NCBI GenBank assembly: GCA_020740775.1
Contig: JAHEWK010000005.1
Location: forward strand, 248,001-312,000
Direction: 5' to 3'
DNA length: 64,000 bases
Source of the DNA: Ilyonectria destructans
Taxonomy: Eukaryota; Ascomycota; Sordariomycetes; Hypocreales; Nectriaceae
The notes below the pieces were generated by a model, which ran no database searches, was not told where the DNA came from, and saw only the letters and a list, made by a program, of their open reading frames with translations. Shown here one piece after another: positions 10,235 through 21,949 of this stretch (position 1 is the stretch's first letter; each line of letters starts with the position of its first letter). Position numbers and translations under genes: made by a program.

Positions 10235-12040
10235 CTACAGACCGACTTCAACGCAGTACACGCGCCCTTCCAACGGTGCCAGGGAAAGCGCCTGGTGTTC
10301 TCCTTCGTGGGTGCTCATCCTCAGACTAAGCTTCACTGCTTTGTTCTTTTCTAGTCCAAGCTCTGCCGCTTCGGGAATGAGCCACTCCTTCTGCGCCGTC
10401 GTAAAGTTTAGGACCACCAGGGCAATGTCGTAAGCAGGCTGTTTAACCTCTTTTGTAAACATCATGATATCCTCATCATCCGGCCGTAGGTTTTGATAGT
10501 CGCCATAAACAAAGAGATCCGGGTTATCTTTGCGGAATCGCAACGCCTTGCGCCAAAATGAGTAGACACTGTTAGGGTCCTTGACTTGAGAATTGACGTT
10601 GACTTTCTTCGCCAAGGGGTGTGGTTTCATCCACGGCTCCGTGGTGTTGCCATTTGTTGAATCCGAGAATCCGCCGAATTGGCCATCGCCATCCCATGCA
10701 ATTGGGATGCGCGCGTGATCGCGAGCAAGGTATTGAAGGCCGGTGAAAGCTTGCTCCAAGCGCACCGGATCATCACCATACTTCTCCTTGATTGACTGCA
10801 CATAGAGTACACTGTTTATATCCACGTAGTTCTCCAGTGGATACGAATCCTTCGGTGCATTCACACAGCCAATCTCTTGCCCCTGAAAGACAAACTCCGT
10901 CCCTGTCAGACAAACTTGCATTAGCGCAAGCATCTTTGCACTATGCTCCCTGTGTTTTTCGTCGTCACTCGCAAACCTAGACACGCTCCTCGCCAGATCA
11001 TGGCTCTCCAAAAACACAGTGGTCCATCCATCAGTCCCCTGAATAAGCTGCTGAGTCTTCGCCACAGCAGCTTTGAGCTGACTCAAGGTGTAGGTTGGGA
11101 AAGTGATGTTGAAGCGGTCCGAGACGTTGGAGTCGAGCTCCACAACGTCGAATTGGAAGACCATTGAGAGCTGCTTGCGTGAGGCACGAACAAAATCGAG
11201 AACCTTGACGGGGTCTGGAGTTGCCGGTAACTCGCCGACGGTTATTGCATTGTACTTGCTGAGAATCGTGTTCATCTCCCCAATGAATTCGTGGATTCGG
11301 GGACCATTGCAGTAGATAGTTGGATCAAACTGGTATTCAGACGTCGGGTCTGTGATAGGTGCGTCCGGGAGGTCAGGCAGCTTGGAATACAAGTTGACCG
11401 TGTCAACCCTAAACCCATCAACTCCCTTCCTTAGCCAAGTCTCCATCGCGCTCTCATAAATAGCCTTTCTGCACTCCTCATTCTCCCAGTTGAGGTCAGG
11501 CATCTCTTTTGCATACAAATGCAGATAGTATTCTTCGCGAGCTTCATCCCACTGCCAGACGCTGCCGTTTCCGAAGCAAGAACGCCAGTTATTTGGTGGG
11601 AGGCGGGCCCTGGTTATGGGGCAAAGGCGAGCAGAGCGCCAGATATACCAGTCGGACTTGGCATTGGTTCTTGAAGAGCGGGATTCCTTGAACCATGCGT
11701 GCTGGTCGGAAGTATGGTTTATAACAAGGTCGAGCATTATTTTCATGCCGCGAGCATGGACCTCGTGGATGAGAAGCTGCATGTCTTGGAGAGTTCCATA
11801 GGGAGGGTAGATATCTTCATAATTGGAGATGTCGTATCCCAGATCGACCTGTGGACTATCATATATCGGACAGATCCAGATCATGTCGATACCTAAGCCT
11901 TTAAGGTAGTCCAGCTTGGATACGATTCCTCGCAGGTCACCAATGCCATCACCGTTAGAGTCGCAGAAGGAGGCTGGGTAAATTTGGTAGACGATGGCCT
12001 CCTTCCACCATGCCTTGTCGTGTCCGTTAATTGCAGTCAT
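10235..12040 (-). CDS. GH13 alpha-glucosidase (maltase-like)
   Basis: Hydrolyses alpha-1,4 (maltose-type) or alpha-1,6 glucosides; no signal peptide is visible, so it is likely cytosolic. Single exon, 601 residues from the ATG at 12040; the frame is open further upstream but has no earlier ATG, and AWWKEAIVYQIYPASF follows the start closely as in the family. Conserved GH13 regions are DLVINH, GFRVDTVN (nucleophile Asp213), the general acid Glu270 in VGELP, and the transition-state Asp348. The last lies in ESHDLARS, where the usual Asn of the NHD triplet is Ser. It is divergent from the acetyltransferase-like gene, with about 1 kb between starts. This pairing of glucosidase and sugar acetyltransferase suggests maltose handling, often accompanied by a permease that is not seen here. 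Confidence 0.9.
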   Translation of the reverse strand: MTAINGHDKAWWKEAIVYQIYPASFCDSNGDGIGDLRGIVSKLDYLKGLGIDMIWICPIYDSPQVDLGYDISNYEDIYPPYGTLQDMQLLIHEVHARGMKIMLDLVINHTSDQHAWFKESRSSRTNAKSDWYIWRSARLCPITRARLPPNNWRSCFGNGSVWQWDEAREEYYLHLYAKEMPDLNWENEECRKAIYESAMETWLRKGVDGFRVDTVNLYSKLPDLPDAPITDPTSEYQFDPTIYCNGPRIHEFIGEMNTILSKYNAITVGELPATPDPVKVLDFVRASRKQLSMVFQFDVVELDSNVSDRFNITFPTYTLSQLKAAVAKTQQLIQGTDGWTTVFLESHDLARSVSRFASDDEKHREHSAKMLALMQVCLTGTEFVFQGQEIGCVNAPKDSYPLENYVDINSVLYVQSIKEKYGDDPVRLEQAFTGLQYLARDHARIPIAWDGDGQFGGFSDSTNGNTTEPWMKPHPLAKKVNVNSQVKDPNSVYSFWRKALRFRKDNPDLFVYGDYQNLRPDDEDIMMFTKEVKQPAYDIALVVLNFTTAQKEWLIPEAAELGLEKNKAVKLSLRMSTHEGEHQALSLAPLEGRVYCVEVGL

Positions 12041-13054
12041 GGCCAAAGAGGGCTTCTGGGGTTGATTCAACACTTCAAGGCAAAATGATAGACTGATGCT
12101 GGGTTTGGAAGTGTTATGAGGGGGTCGCTGCACTACATAACCGATCGGCCTGCCACTCTCTGGCAGCGCCGTCGATGACGTATGCTACGCAGGATGGTTG
12201 GATGATCACATTTATGCCATTTTTGGGTAATTTGGGAATTGGACACGACATCCGTTGGACCAAGAAAGGTGAGAAGTGCAGGGCCCAAAAGAAGTTGTCG
12301 GACCGACGACTAGGGCTCCGATCCCAAGCCGATGCAAAATGATGCAGACGACTGAATCTTGTGATCTTCCAAATGATGCTAATTCGTCATTACATATCTA
12401 CTACCCCAGGCATTGTGTAACCAGCTGACACCACATGCCCAGGATCACGCCAACGGTGTGAGTGGACTTGTACCAGGATTGAGGCCCTAACCCCTTTCAG
12501 TTTTCAATAAGCGACGGGTAACTAGATACTAGTCCCAATTCTCATAGCGTGAGATGTGGAGAGTTGTTTCATGCTATAGGGTGACGGATACATCGCCCAG
12601 GTCTTATACACGCATTCCCACGCCACCAACTGGCCCTTAGGTCAGAGAGGAAAATGAGCAATCAATAGATAAGAGATTATTCTGATAGTACGGTATCTGA
12701 GTTATCTCATTTAGAGCTATCAGAGTCTTACTTTACCCTTGTATCAATTAATAGTTAACCAGTCAGCAATTCACCAGGTGATTATAAATCCACTGAAAGT
12801 GTGCGTGGAGTGGAGTGGATTGCAACTCAACTGTTAAACTCACCGGTTATCGGAAAGAGCGGTGGAGTGAGGGCTCCCCACAAGTGCGTGTGACGGAGCG
12901 GGGCTTCCCAACTACTAAACGTATTTCTAATATGACGGAGTGAGGAGCAACACTGTTCCCCGCCATATCTCGGTCCGACATTAAGTGTCTATATAATCTA
13001 GACGACCGTTCGTCATCTTTCAACTTAGCTTTAACCATTGGAGCATCTTTCAAG
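12041..13054. promoter_or_regulatory. divergent promoter of glucosidase and acetyltransferase
   Basis: About 1 kb between two divergent starts. CGGACCGACG near 12299 has CGG-type triplets. A TATA-like TATATAATC lies near 12990, about 65 bp upstream of the acetyltransferase ATG. No other element is clear. Confidence 0.35.
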
Positions 13055-13851
13055 ATGGCGGCCACAACAAAGGACCCTAAGACCATCGAGTTTGCAAGGA
13101 CTCTCAGCAATACGCCATGGTGTGATGACTACGAGAAGATGATTTCGGGTGTTCTGTAAGTTGTTGCCATCGGAAATGGCCTAGCTCGTAGGGCTGACCT
13201 AATGGAAGGTATGATGGCCTTGCGCCAGAGCTCAATCATGGACGATTTCGAGCCCGCAAGTTCATGCACAAGTACAACACACACTTTCCGGATGATGCGA
13301 CACCTGACTCGTTGGTAGCGGACAGGGAGGCGATGCTAAAGGAAATCATGGGGAATATTGGCAGTGATGTCTTCATCGAACCCCCATTCAACGTTGACTA
13401 TGGGTGTAATATTTCCCTTGGCGATAACTTTTACTCCAATTTCGGGTATGTGTGATTTCATTTCCTCGATGGCCAGCCTACTTACTCGCCTAGTCTGGTC
13501 ATTTTGGATTGCGGCATTGTTAACATCGGCAACCGTGTTTCATTCGGGCCCTCCGTTTCGATATTCGCGGCCACACACGAGACTAGCGTACAATCAAGGC
13601 GCAAAGGGGTTGAGTATGCTAGACCTGTCACAATTAGCGACGATTGCTGGATTGGTGGAAACACGACCATTATGCCCGGTGTCACGATTGGGAAAGGTTG
13701 CACTATTGGGGCGGGCAGTGTCGTCACCAAGGATATTCCCGACTTTTCGGTAGCAGTTGGTTCCCCAGCGAAGGTGATAAAGAAGGTTGACTCTGTCTCC
13801 GACCTGCTAGTGAGCAAGGAGGCAGGCGGGCTGGCCCCGGACAAGTGCTAA
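13055..13851 (+). CDS. maltose/galactoside O-acetyltransferase-like, left-handed beta-helix
   Basis: Acetyl-CoA-dependent sugar O-acetyltransferase of the hexapeptide-repeat (LacA/Maa/NodL) family. Exons 13055-13155, 13209-13445 and 13494-13851 (introns of 53 and 48 nt) give 231 residues. The N-terminal maltose-acetyltransferase domain shows MISGVLYDGLAPEL and the RFRARKFMHKYN stretch. The middle has PPFNVDYGCNISLGDNFYSNFG. The beta-helix coils follow, with CGIVNIGNRVSFGPSVSI, the catalytic His in FAATHET, and WIGGNTTIMPGVTIGKGC. The Lys-rich end after SPAKVIKKV is normal. The partner across the divergent promoter is a maltase. The sugar acceptor is inferred from the family. Confidence 0.9.
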
Positions 13852-14986
13852 GCAAACGAGAAGTGACTCAAGAACAGCATATGAAAAGCACGGTCCGGAC
13901 TTGACAGGTTGGGGTAATTGGCCCTTCACTGATCCACAACGTCCCCCCTTTTCTTCTCTTTTCGATGTTGTCATTACTCTGTGATCCGATTACGACGACC
14001 CGAGGCTGTCAGCCGGCGATTATTGGGCCACAAGGTTCCATTGGCAAATGTATCGACAGTCTCCGGGTCGGGCAGCGATTCGATAGGTGCGGGGTGCTTT
14101 GTAAAAACTTCATAGGAAAGTGGGATGGCCCTCAACGATACTCTGGCAGAGCCCTTTGACCCTAGTAAGTCCATGCTGCTCAACATATCAAGCCGTCAAG
14201 TGTACCAAGCCGTAGCTGTGATGGATGTGTTGCGAGGTCGTGGGGGCGTCGTGTGAGAGTTTCTCAATTTGTCATCGGCCCGATCAAGGACGGCTTGTTC
14301 CAGACCCCGGCCTGAATTTCTGAAGAGCTGGCTCGTAATCCTCTGCATCCCTGCGGAAAACAGCGCGAATGATACTCGTCTTAACTCTCGCCTTCGCTCT
14401 CGCTCTCGCTCTGGTCAGACCAAGGCAATGCTGAGATCCATATGACTAGGTGCTCCGCCATGCCCCAGACTCTCTCCTGGATTCCTTCGTCCTCACGCAG
14501 AGTCGAGGCAACAGCATGACGTCGTGCTCGAGAATATGCACAATTAGAACTGATGTTTGAGAAAACCCCGTCCTCTGCCATTGCGTTATACCCTAGTCTT
14601 GGGTCGAAATTTTGCATCATTACATAGTGCAGTCAGGTACCCACAGATGACGCAGTTCGCACAAATAACATACTCAGGCTGCACTCCAGTAGTAAACGAG
14701 AGGGACCCGGGGCAAGACGACGCCGAGGTGCCGGCCTTAGTCACAGTGATAAGTCGTTAAATTAACACGGATACTCATATCGTTTTGCCTGCACTACTAC
14801 TGTGCCACCTGTGGAATTTACACAGTGAGAAGCTATTTGGGGGTCGATTAAAACGAATGGGATGTTCCCCATACTCTCCACTTCTCCGCGACCAGGGTTC
14901 TAGAGCAATAGCCGAATGCCTAGATTCTTACAAGAGGGGTTCAATTCCCGACGGCGTTTGAAAGACCCCGACAAGTAACACCGACA
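13852..14986. other. intergenic; promoter of second Zn2Cys6 gene
   Basis: Contains a short CGCTCT-type microsatellite at about 14383-14413. A tRNA B-box-like GGTTCAATTCC is at 14938-14948, but no cloverleaf can be built around it. No coding frame is supported. Confidence 0.4.
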
Positions 14987-17484
14987 ATGGCATCGTTAGG
15001 GCATATGTCGACCAACAGTCACAATGCGGGACCAGAGAAACGCGTCTCTAGAGCCTGCTTGGCCTGCCGCTCAAGGAAGACAAGATGCGATCTGTGGGTT
15101 CATCGACTGAGTTGCCCCCTTGGCTTCTGACGCAGACACTGACATGCAGTTCACAGTGATGCGAGCGGCACACCGGGTGAACCCCCGTGTCGTCTCTGTA
15201 TCGAGAAGAACCAAAAATGTGTTCTAAAAACCTCGCGGCGCGGTGGCCGTCGCGTCAAAGGTCTAAGGGCTACTCACTCCAGCCACAGGCACCCAGCTTC
15301 ATCGAACCCCGTATGCGACCGAAACATAACCGTGGTTGGGATACAGGGGTGTGACGAAGCCTACGGCGTTGATGGAGATGGGAATCGTCTTGAATCGGAC
15401 GAGCGGAGCGAATGGTCACCGTCCCAGATTCAATCCGAGCTGGACCAGCAAGGCTCGGCTTCGGACCAAGAAGATGATGAGTTGACAGAGACCACGGGGA
15501 GACTGGAGGACCACATCACGTCTGCTGATCTGTTGAATCCCTCTGATGCGCTGGACGCACTCGCTCAAGTAGCCGACCAGGAACCTGAAGGACGGAATCA
15601 CATTCAGGGAGCTATAAGCGGTGATGATGTTGACCCAGGACAGAGCTCAGGGACGGTGCAGCATGTGACTTACTATCCGCCAATATCCTTCGGTGCGCTG
15701 ACTATCTCAGACGTGTCGGTCTTCATTAAACAGTAGGTCACCTTTACTCTGTCACCACGTTGGACAACTGACAATGCCTTGAAGTTATCATGATAACTTC
15801 CATCTCTTCTTCCCAATCGCCTGCAAAGCTATCTTCGACGATGGAGACATCTCTGAGTGGATTGAAAAGGAACAACACCTGGTAACGGCTATCTTGACTA
15901 TTGCCACCAAAGACGATCCCGCCCGGTGTAGAGCCCATGAAGCATGCGCTCGGCACATGGAGAGCCTAATTTCCAAACTGATATACACTGGCTCGACCAC
16001 GATAGGTGCTGTCGAAGCCCTCTTGATCCTGGCGGAATGGGCTCCTCAGCCACCGGAGGAGAACTTGATTATCGGCTGTGGCAAAGAAGATCTGGGCTCC
16101 TGGATGTTGGTGGGCGTTGCAATCCGACTGGCCTATCTCCAAAGGCTAGAGCAGACGGGACTCATTTCCAAAGAAGAAACAGGATCAGAACGAGGTAGCA
16201 GGGAAAGGATAGCCTGTGCAGGTAGGATGGCCCCCTTGATACTCTTAGCAGTTCATCTTACTGACAGGTTTGTGTCTTGATTAGCGTGTTACATGAGCGA
16301 TCGCCAAGTATCTATCCGTCTCGGCAAAGGCATTTGGTCTCGCGGATCGGGTCCATCAATTTTTGTACGGGCAGCCGACTTTCCGTCGCTGCAGGCACAG
16401 AAGCTAGGGAACGACAACTTCGCTCTGTTGTTTCAGGCACATCTTGAAATAACCCAACTATTCAGCAATGCTCATGACATCTTGTACTTTTCAACAAGCC
16501 ACAGAGAGCAGCTGTACGTTGGCGGAGAGTATGTGCGGTATATTGTAAGGATACCTTCAAGTTGGTTAATGGGAGTCTGACTCGGGTCTGACGGTATCAG
16601 GATGACTTGTCCTCTGTCCTTCGGAGGTGGAAACTTACGTGGGATGGTTTAAGTTGTCAGTGAGGCTTCCCTTTTCTGTCAATGCAGAGTTTACTGATGA
16701 CAGTCTGCAGTTACACCACGCGTGAAAGCATCCCTTATGCTATCGTATGACTTCCTTCGTTTGTATATCAACGCCTTTGCTTTTCAAGTCAACCTCAACA
16801 GAGCTGTTCGTCGGGCCCGTCGGAGGTCGTCAACGTCTACCGACCTTAAGGAGCCGTTGTTCCCAGACCTTGCTGGTGCTCCAGATGCAAGGTTTATCTA
16901 TGAGTCGATTGACGCCGCAAACTCCCTCCTCTCCATATTAAACGGCTTTATTGACCCCGAAACGGGGTTAAAGTATATGCCTGTCAAGTTCTATCTCTAC
17001 ATCATATACGCTGCCGTATTTCTATTCAAGGTCAGGCTTTAAGTGCTTCCCCGTCACGACTTTAACCGATGAGACTAACTGTGAAGACTAGGCGATACTC
17101 TCACGGGCTATTAAAGCCTCGGACGCAACTGGTATTCGCCGTGCTGTCCACGAGACCATTCTCAAGCTGCAGAGAACTTCAAGTAGTCGCCAGAGTCTCG
17201 GTCAACGTTACGCCCGATCACTCCGCCTCCTTTGGCAGAAGTCGGTTGGGAGACAGGAAGCTCGGGTCGGAGACGTAGAAGCGGCCGCCGAACCTGCAGC
17301 AACGGCAGCACGAGATGTTTCTACCCTCGGTCCAACAGAAGCAGAATACCACAATGAGAGGCCTGGCCCTGACCCGTTAAGTAACTTTTCGTGGAAAGAC
17401 CTCGATTCACTTGGTCAATTCATCGCTGGCGACTTGGTTACATTGTCGACTGATGGCATAATAACGACTCCAGACTCTTTGTAA
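14987..17484 (+). CDS. Zn2Cys6 fungal-specific transcription factor
   Basis: Nuclear regulator of 715 residues. Seven exons keep one frame: 14987-15093, 15157-15732, 15785-16221, 16285-16544, 16601-16655, 16711-17030 and 17092-17484. The zinc cluster begins C-x2-C-x6-C (ACLACRSRKTRC); intron 1 falls inside it, and it ends C-x2-C-x6-C, with 12 residues in the central spacer instead of the usual 5-9. An acidic Asp/Glu/Gln-rich segment (about 60-190) leads to the fungal-specific domain. That domain carries CYMSDRQVSIRLGKGIWSRG, a typical fungal_trans signature, and helices to about residue 580. The tail is polar. It is convergent with the aldo-keto reductase. No target is evident from its own neighbours. 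Confidence 0.9.
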
Positions 17485-18137
17485 CCGCCGAAGAGCCCGA
17501 CATCACTGATCTGTCCCAGATGTAGACAGTAAGGTTACGAAGTCTACCGATAGCTCCTTTCTTCACCCAAATTTCAAAATTGAATTCATCCGTGGCCCCA
17601 CGAAGCTCTGCCTCAAAGCTACTACCGTTTGAGCCGAAGATAACAACTCATTTGTACATGATCGATTTCGAAGGTGTATAAAAGACGGAATTATATACCC
17701 TCGGACAGGCTACAGCCCAACTAGGTGATCAATGTCTCCATGCGAAGATGAGAGCTCAACCCAGGAAACATTGATATGAATACTGCTCCGTCGGGATGAG
17801 TATTGCTCCGTCGGGACCATATTTTGGGGACTCCCAATGAAGCGCCACGATAAGATTTCAGCAGGTCACAGCGTGTTTTGGTTAGCTGGCAGCTATATCA
17901 TCATATTGTGCCTGATTTTCTCCGTTTTTCGTCTAACGTCTTCATCCGTCTGTTCATGTAACTAGCCCGAGCCATTCAACATGGCCCAATGAACGCCTCA
18001 GCCGAGGTAGCGCTCAGGGTTTCTATTCGGGGTTATTTGTCAAATCCCCAACTCCTGATAACAAGAGCGGAATGAAACAGTCTTCAAAGCGCTAAACAAT
18101 AAATGTCGGCATAACTTAGGAGATGAATATTCAAATT
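17485..18137. other. intergenic between convergent genes, with a 20-bp tandem pair
   Basis: Two direct 20-bp units, each containing TGCTCCGTCGGGA, lie at 17781-17800 and 17801-17820. The rest is ordinary 3' flank. Confidence 0.45.
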
Positions 18138-19169
18138 CTATTGAGGGCTTGATTCGAAGGGGCTAACCGTGGGATCCCAGCAGACCGGGGCATACTCGTT
18201 GGTCTCCAAGCTAATCATGTCAGCCTCGCTCAGTTCGAAGTCATAGATATCGGTGTTGTCCCGAATCCTAGCGGGTGTGACGCTCTTCGGCAACGGAATG
18301 AAGCCCTTCTGCAGACTCCACCTGAGCAAGATCTGCGCTTCTGACTTGCCGTGCTTCTCAGCTAGCTTCACCAACTGCGTGTCACCCCATCGCTCCCCGC
18401 GGACAAGCGGGCTGTAGGCCTCAACGATGATATCGCGCGCTCTGCACCACTCCACAATCTCCCTTCTCGCACACCAAGGGTGGAGTTCATACTGAGCAAC
18501 ATTGATCTTCCCACCCTTGCCTTTTCCTCCACGCTCGACGTCAAGCTCGGAGATGTGCTGCTCGAGCTGGTCAAGGTGATGGATGCCGTAATTACTCACG
18601 CCAATGGACTTGACCTTCCCGGCCTCCTGGGCCTCTACAAGAGCCTTCCAAGCGCCCTTTCGACCTTCGGAGGTGCCGTACGGGCAGTGCAGAAGCATCA
18701 GGTCAATATAGTCGAAGCCAGTTTCGGCCAAGGTCTTCTTGATCTGCGCTGTACAGTCGTCGTAGGTGATCAGGCGAGCTTTGGAAGTGAAATAGACATC
18801 GGAACGCGGGATATTGGTTGCCTCGTGAATGGCCTCGCTAGCTCCAGCTTCATTCTTGTATGACGCGGCCGAGTCGATCTAAAACCCAACTTAGCCAAAA
18901 GCATTATAAAAACCATGGTACTTGCGTTTCTTACATGTCTATACCCAGCCCTCAATGCTTCGGCCACGACTTCCTTCGCTTGGTTGGGTGGCCTTGAAAC
19001 GATCAGTTCTTATCTGAATTTAGAAGTAGTCACACCTACGTTTTCCAAAGCTATCGTGCACCATGTTAGAAGGGGCAGTCACGATGTAATGGAGCGTACT
19101 TACGCCATATCCCAGGGCGGGGATCTGCTGGCCGTTGTTCAGCAATGCCTTCGTCTGTAGAGTGGGCAT
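18138..19169 (-). CDS. aldo-keto reductase
   Basis: NADPH-dependent reductase of aldehydes and ketones, cytosolic. Proposed exons are 19169-19100, 19008-18935 and 18878-18138, giving 294 residues. The catalytic tetrad is visible: Asp and Tyr in IDSAASYKNE, Lys in YFTSKARL, and His in LMLLHCPYG. The AKR signature VKSIGVSNYG and the cofactor region PLPKSVTPARIRDN are also present. The second junction is clear. The first is not: a stronger GTAAGT donor lies 4 nt upstream of the donor used here, but it would force removal of residues normally present after GYG. The start MPTLQTKALLNNGQQIPALG is typical of the family. Confidence 0.87.
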
Positions 19170-21018
19170 TTTTCTAGATGCAGGGGAGCCTCGATAAGTG
19201 CGCGAAGTCAAATTCAAGACGAAGAGTTAGGGAGTCGTGGCAAAGATTTCTGCAGGGTTGTTTGATCGCCTGGAATACGTATTGCTCTAAATATCTCATA
19301 AGGATACGTGTACAATGAAGATTATCCGGGTTCTCGCCAGCGGGGGGGATTTAACGGATAAAAGGAGCCCCAAATGCCGATTTCGGTGCCGGTTTCGCCG
19401 TTGATGTATACAAATATCCGATGCAGCTCATGATTAGTAATCGCGGGCTAGAAACAGGCGAGAGATTTCAAATGTTGATTGAGTACATCATATTGCCACA
19501 ACTCCCTGCGTACTTCCCAATATAGTCTTAGGTGATGAAATTCCTCTTCAATCACTCTATTCGCAAGCGACTACGCTGTCTATCTATCGCGAATGTACCC
19601 AAACTAACATTTGAAATCCCTGTAGCCTGTATCTCTATTCTCGAATATATATCTGCGCGCGCTTGAACTCTAATTACAGGAAACATATAAGAGGTAAGGC
19701 ATACCCGCAGAGGGTGATACTTTACTTCCTCCCGGAAATCCCTCGAATTTCCAAATGGTTTATTACTACTGTCTGAAACATTATACGTTCTCACTATATT
19801 TTTACCTAAGATCTACTAAGCCTAGCAAGTTCAGAAGGCTGGCGACCATTTGAATCTGGAAACATTCGAGTTGAAGCAGCCAGGCGCCGGCGAAGTCTTC
19901 GTTACGATTCTTGCTATTGAAGAGCAGGGACCCAGACCCAATTGAGGACAGAGATCATAAATACCCTCGAATAGTGGGTTGATTCTCCACCTGAAAATGA
20001 GCCTATAACAGCGACCGCTATCGCTTATGCCATAGCATCAAGTTCAAGAGCGTCCTCAGGTACGTTTGCATGCCCGGAGGGAATGATGGCCACAGCTATC
20101 CCCTCTCTTCTGCCAACAAAATTTCTCTTACTTGTTAACTAATGATTAGTGTCAGACGGAGATATGGACCACAATAACGCTACCGACAAGTGGAGTGATC
20201 ATTCCCTTTTGCCGTAGCGCCATTGCGACATGACAGGAAGCTCATTAGTTCAACACCAAGGGACACGTCACGCGGGTAGGACATTTAGGTAGATAGACTA
20301 GGGGAACGATGAGAATCCAAACTGCAAAGGCTTGCTATGATCTACCATAATGTTGAAGGAATGGACCATGAGAGCGCAAAAGAGCCCCGAGGGAAAAGTC
20401 ACTGCATAGTTGCCGCTTGGGTCAGCGGAGCAGAGTATCGCATACTTATCACCACCATCGTGCGACCAGATGCGAAACGCGGCCCGTACCTCGGGGTCGT
20501 GCATCCGGTTTCACATCCGGCTTGTCGTATAAAAGACTCCCATCCTAACAACATGAGCCTAAATAGCTGTGACCGAACACATGGCTGTTCAATTTCTTTT
20601 GTTCTTTAGATAATTCTCACCAATTGACTGGTGCCATGTATGATCCCTGTGGAGCCAATTGTCTGACACAGGCTTTCAGGAACCAGCAATTTCGCAAAGC
20701 GCGGCCTACGCCGCTTCAAGATTCCTCGGCTTTCAGGCGGAAGAGGTTGGGAGCTTTTTCATGATTGGTACTCATACCGTGTACCAGTCAGTCTTTACAC
20801 TAGAAATGATCACTGAATCCGCTTCGTTCAAGTTTGAGATTCGCCACAATGGCGCCCTGCTTGCGACGCAGCATGTCGATCCCCAGTTTGTTAGAGTTTC
20901 TCAGTTGCCTTCACCGTCTTTGGACTGTAAATTTCTTTATTTTAGGATATACTGCAATACGCGATAATGATAGCCCGATTAGACTACTAAAAGAGGGTAT
21001 TTGTACTGTTCCTTCTCC
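19170..21018. other. long intergenic stretch with gene relics
   Basis: Apart from the alcohol dehydrogenase relic (separate entry), a 103-codon frame at 20659-20967 lacks an ATG near its start and any recognisable domain. AT-rich patches lie at 19480-19800. No intact gene is supported. Confidence 0.4.
19829..19918 (+). pseudogene. relic of a zinc-type alcohol dehydrogenase N-terminus
   Basis: Thirty codons read like the start of an MDR alcohol dehydrogenase: VQKAGDHLNLETFELKQPG, then GAGEVFVTILA. The frame then runs into a stop before the zinc-binding GxCHSD motif, and no further conserved block is found downstream. Broken and probably not expressed. Confidence 0.45.
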
Positions 21019-21949
21019 TTAGCCTCCTTCCTTACGCTCTCTTGGGTTGCCTCTATGAACCTCTCGCTTATGGCGAGGTATGTAGTCTGATCTCTCAAAA
21101 AATTCACCACATTCATTGCAAGTGCCACTCATTGGCGGATACCCCGTTCTTTCTGCCCATATTCGATGACTTCTCCAAACATGACGGACTATGTCTTTGC
21201 TGCTTAATGCGGCATCCCAAGTACAGTCTGGGCTAGGACAAACCCTATGATCTCTTCTGTGTTGCCTATATTAATTAGTAATTAGTCTGGTTAGCAATCT
21301 TCTGCATGGTGCTGATATCCCAGCTCGGTAGACATGGCCCATAAGATCTGTGTAGAGAGGTCTATACTTACTGATAAGACTCCGCATCCGGGGCTCTATA
21401 CGAGCAATTTTTCCAGTTGCATCGAAGTCGCGGGCGTCGTACAACTGAAGCCTCGATCGGAGAACCGTCCGGCTTAGAGACCAATGTCTCAACCAGAGAC
21501 TGCTGTTCTCCGAAGGGAGAGGAACTTGAAGCGGCCGCGGAAGGCAGAGCCGATAGCGTATCTGTCGCATCGAATGACGTTTCTGAGGCTGTTTGCGCCG
21601 GCATATGGCCAAGACTTGTGAATCCCTGACTTGGATCCGGCTGCAAGCCGTCACTTGCTCATGCTCGTGAGGATGGACTCAGAGTTTCAGACGATACGAT
21701 AGATGGAGAATCGGGAGGAGGGGGAGGATAGAGTGGTGAATGGTCATCTAGTCCTTCCCCGTCATGACCCTCCGCCCACTGATTGGCTTCCAAGCCCGCA
21801 AGATGCTGTGTGGGTTCTAGTGTAGTGACACTACATCCGCTATGCAACGGTAGTTGCTCATCCACCATGTCCTCCGACACGAGCCAGGGATCTGCGGCAC
21901 CTTCTCGAAATGCGGCGATGGATGCCCCTGTCAATTCGGAGCTAGACAT
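21019..21949 (-). CDS. C2H2 zinc-finger protein, three fingers
   Basis: Probable DNA-binding protein of 255 residues. Exons are 21949-21698, 21640-21372 and 21265-21019. The first intron is 57 nt (21697-21641), a multiple of three, and holds an in-frame TGA; reading through it would look like a broken gene. The N-terminal two-thirds is low-complexity and Pro/Ser-rich (LYPPPPPDSPSI). Three fingers lie at the C-terminus: C-x4-C-x12-H-x3-H formed across intron 2, then C-x4-C-x13-H-x4-H, then C-x2-C-x12-H-x4-H in CNECGEFFERSDYIPRHKRE. It ends in a basic RERKEGG tail. It is divergent from the deaminase gene, with about 650 bp between starts. Confidence 0.8.

Noticed and set aside
10235..12133. Upstream start of the alpha-glucosidase at 12133
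   Set aside because: The codon there is GTG; the ATG at 12040 lies just before the conserved family start.
14881..14960. tRNA-like B box (GGTTCAATTCC at 14938-14948)
   Set aside because: No matching A box, anticodon arm or acceptor stem could be paired around it on either strand.
20659..20967. 103-codon plus-strand frame as a gene
   Set aside because: The frame starts at TTG, has no recognisable domain, and no flanking exon could be joined.
21659..21661. In-frame TGA in the C2H2 gene as evidence of a pseudogene
   Set aside because: It lies inside a 57-nt GT..AG intron in phase 0; splicing restores the frame.
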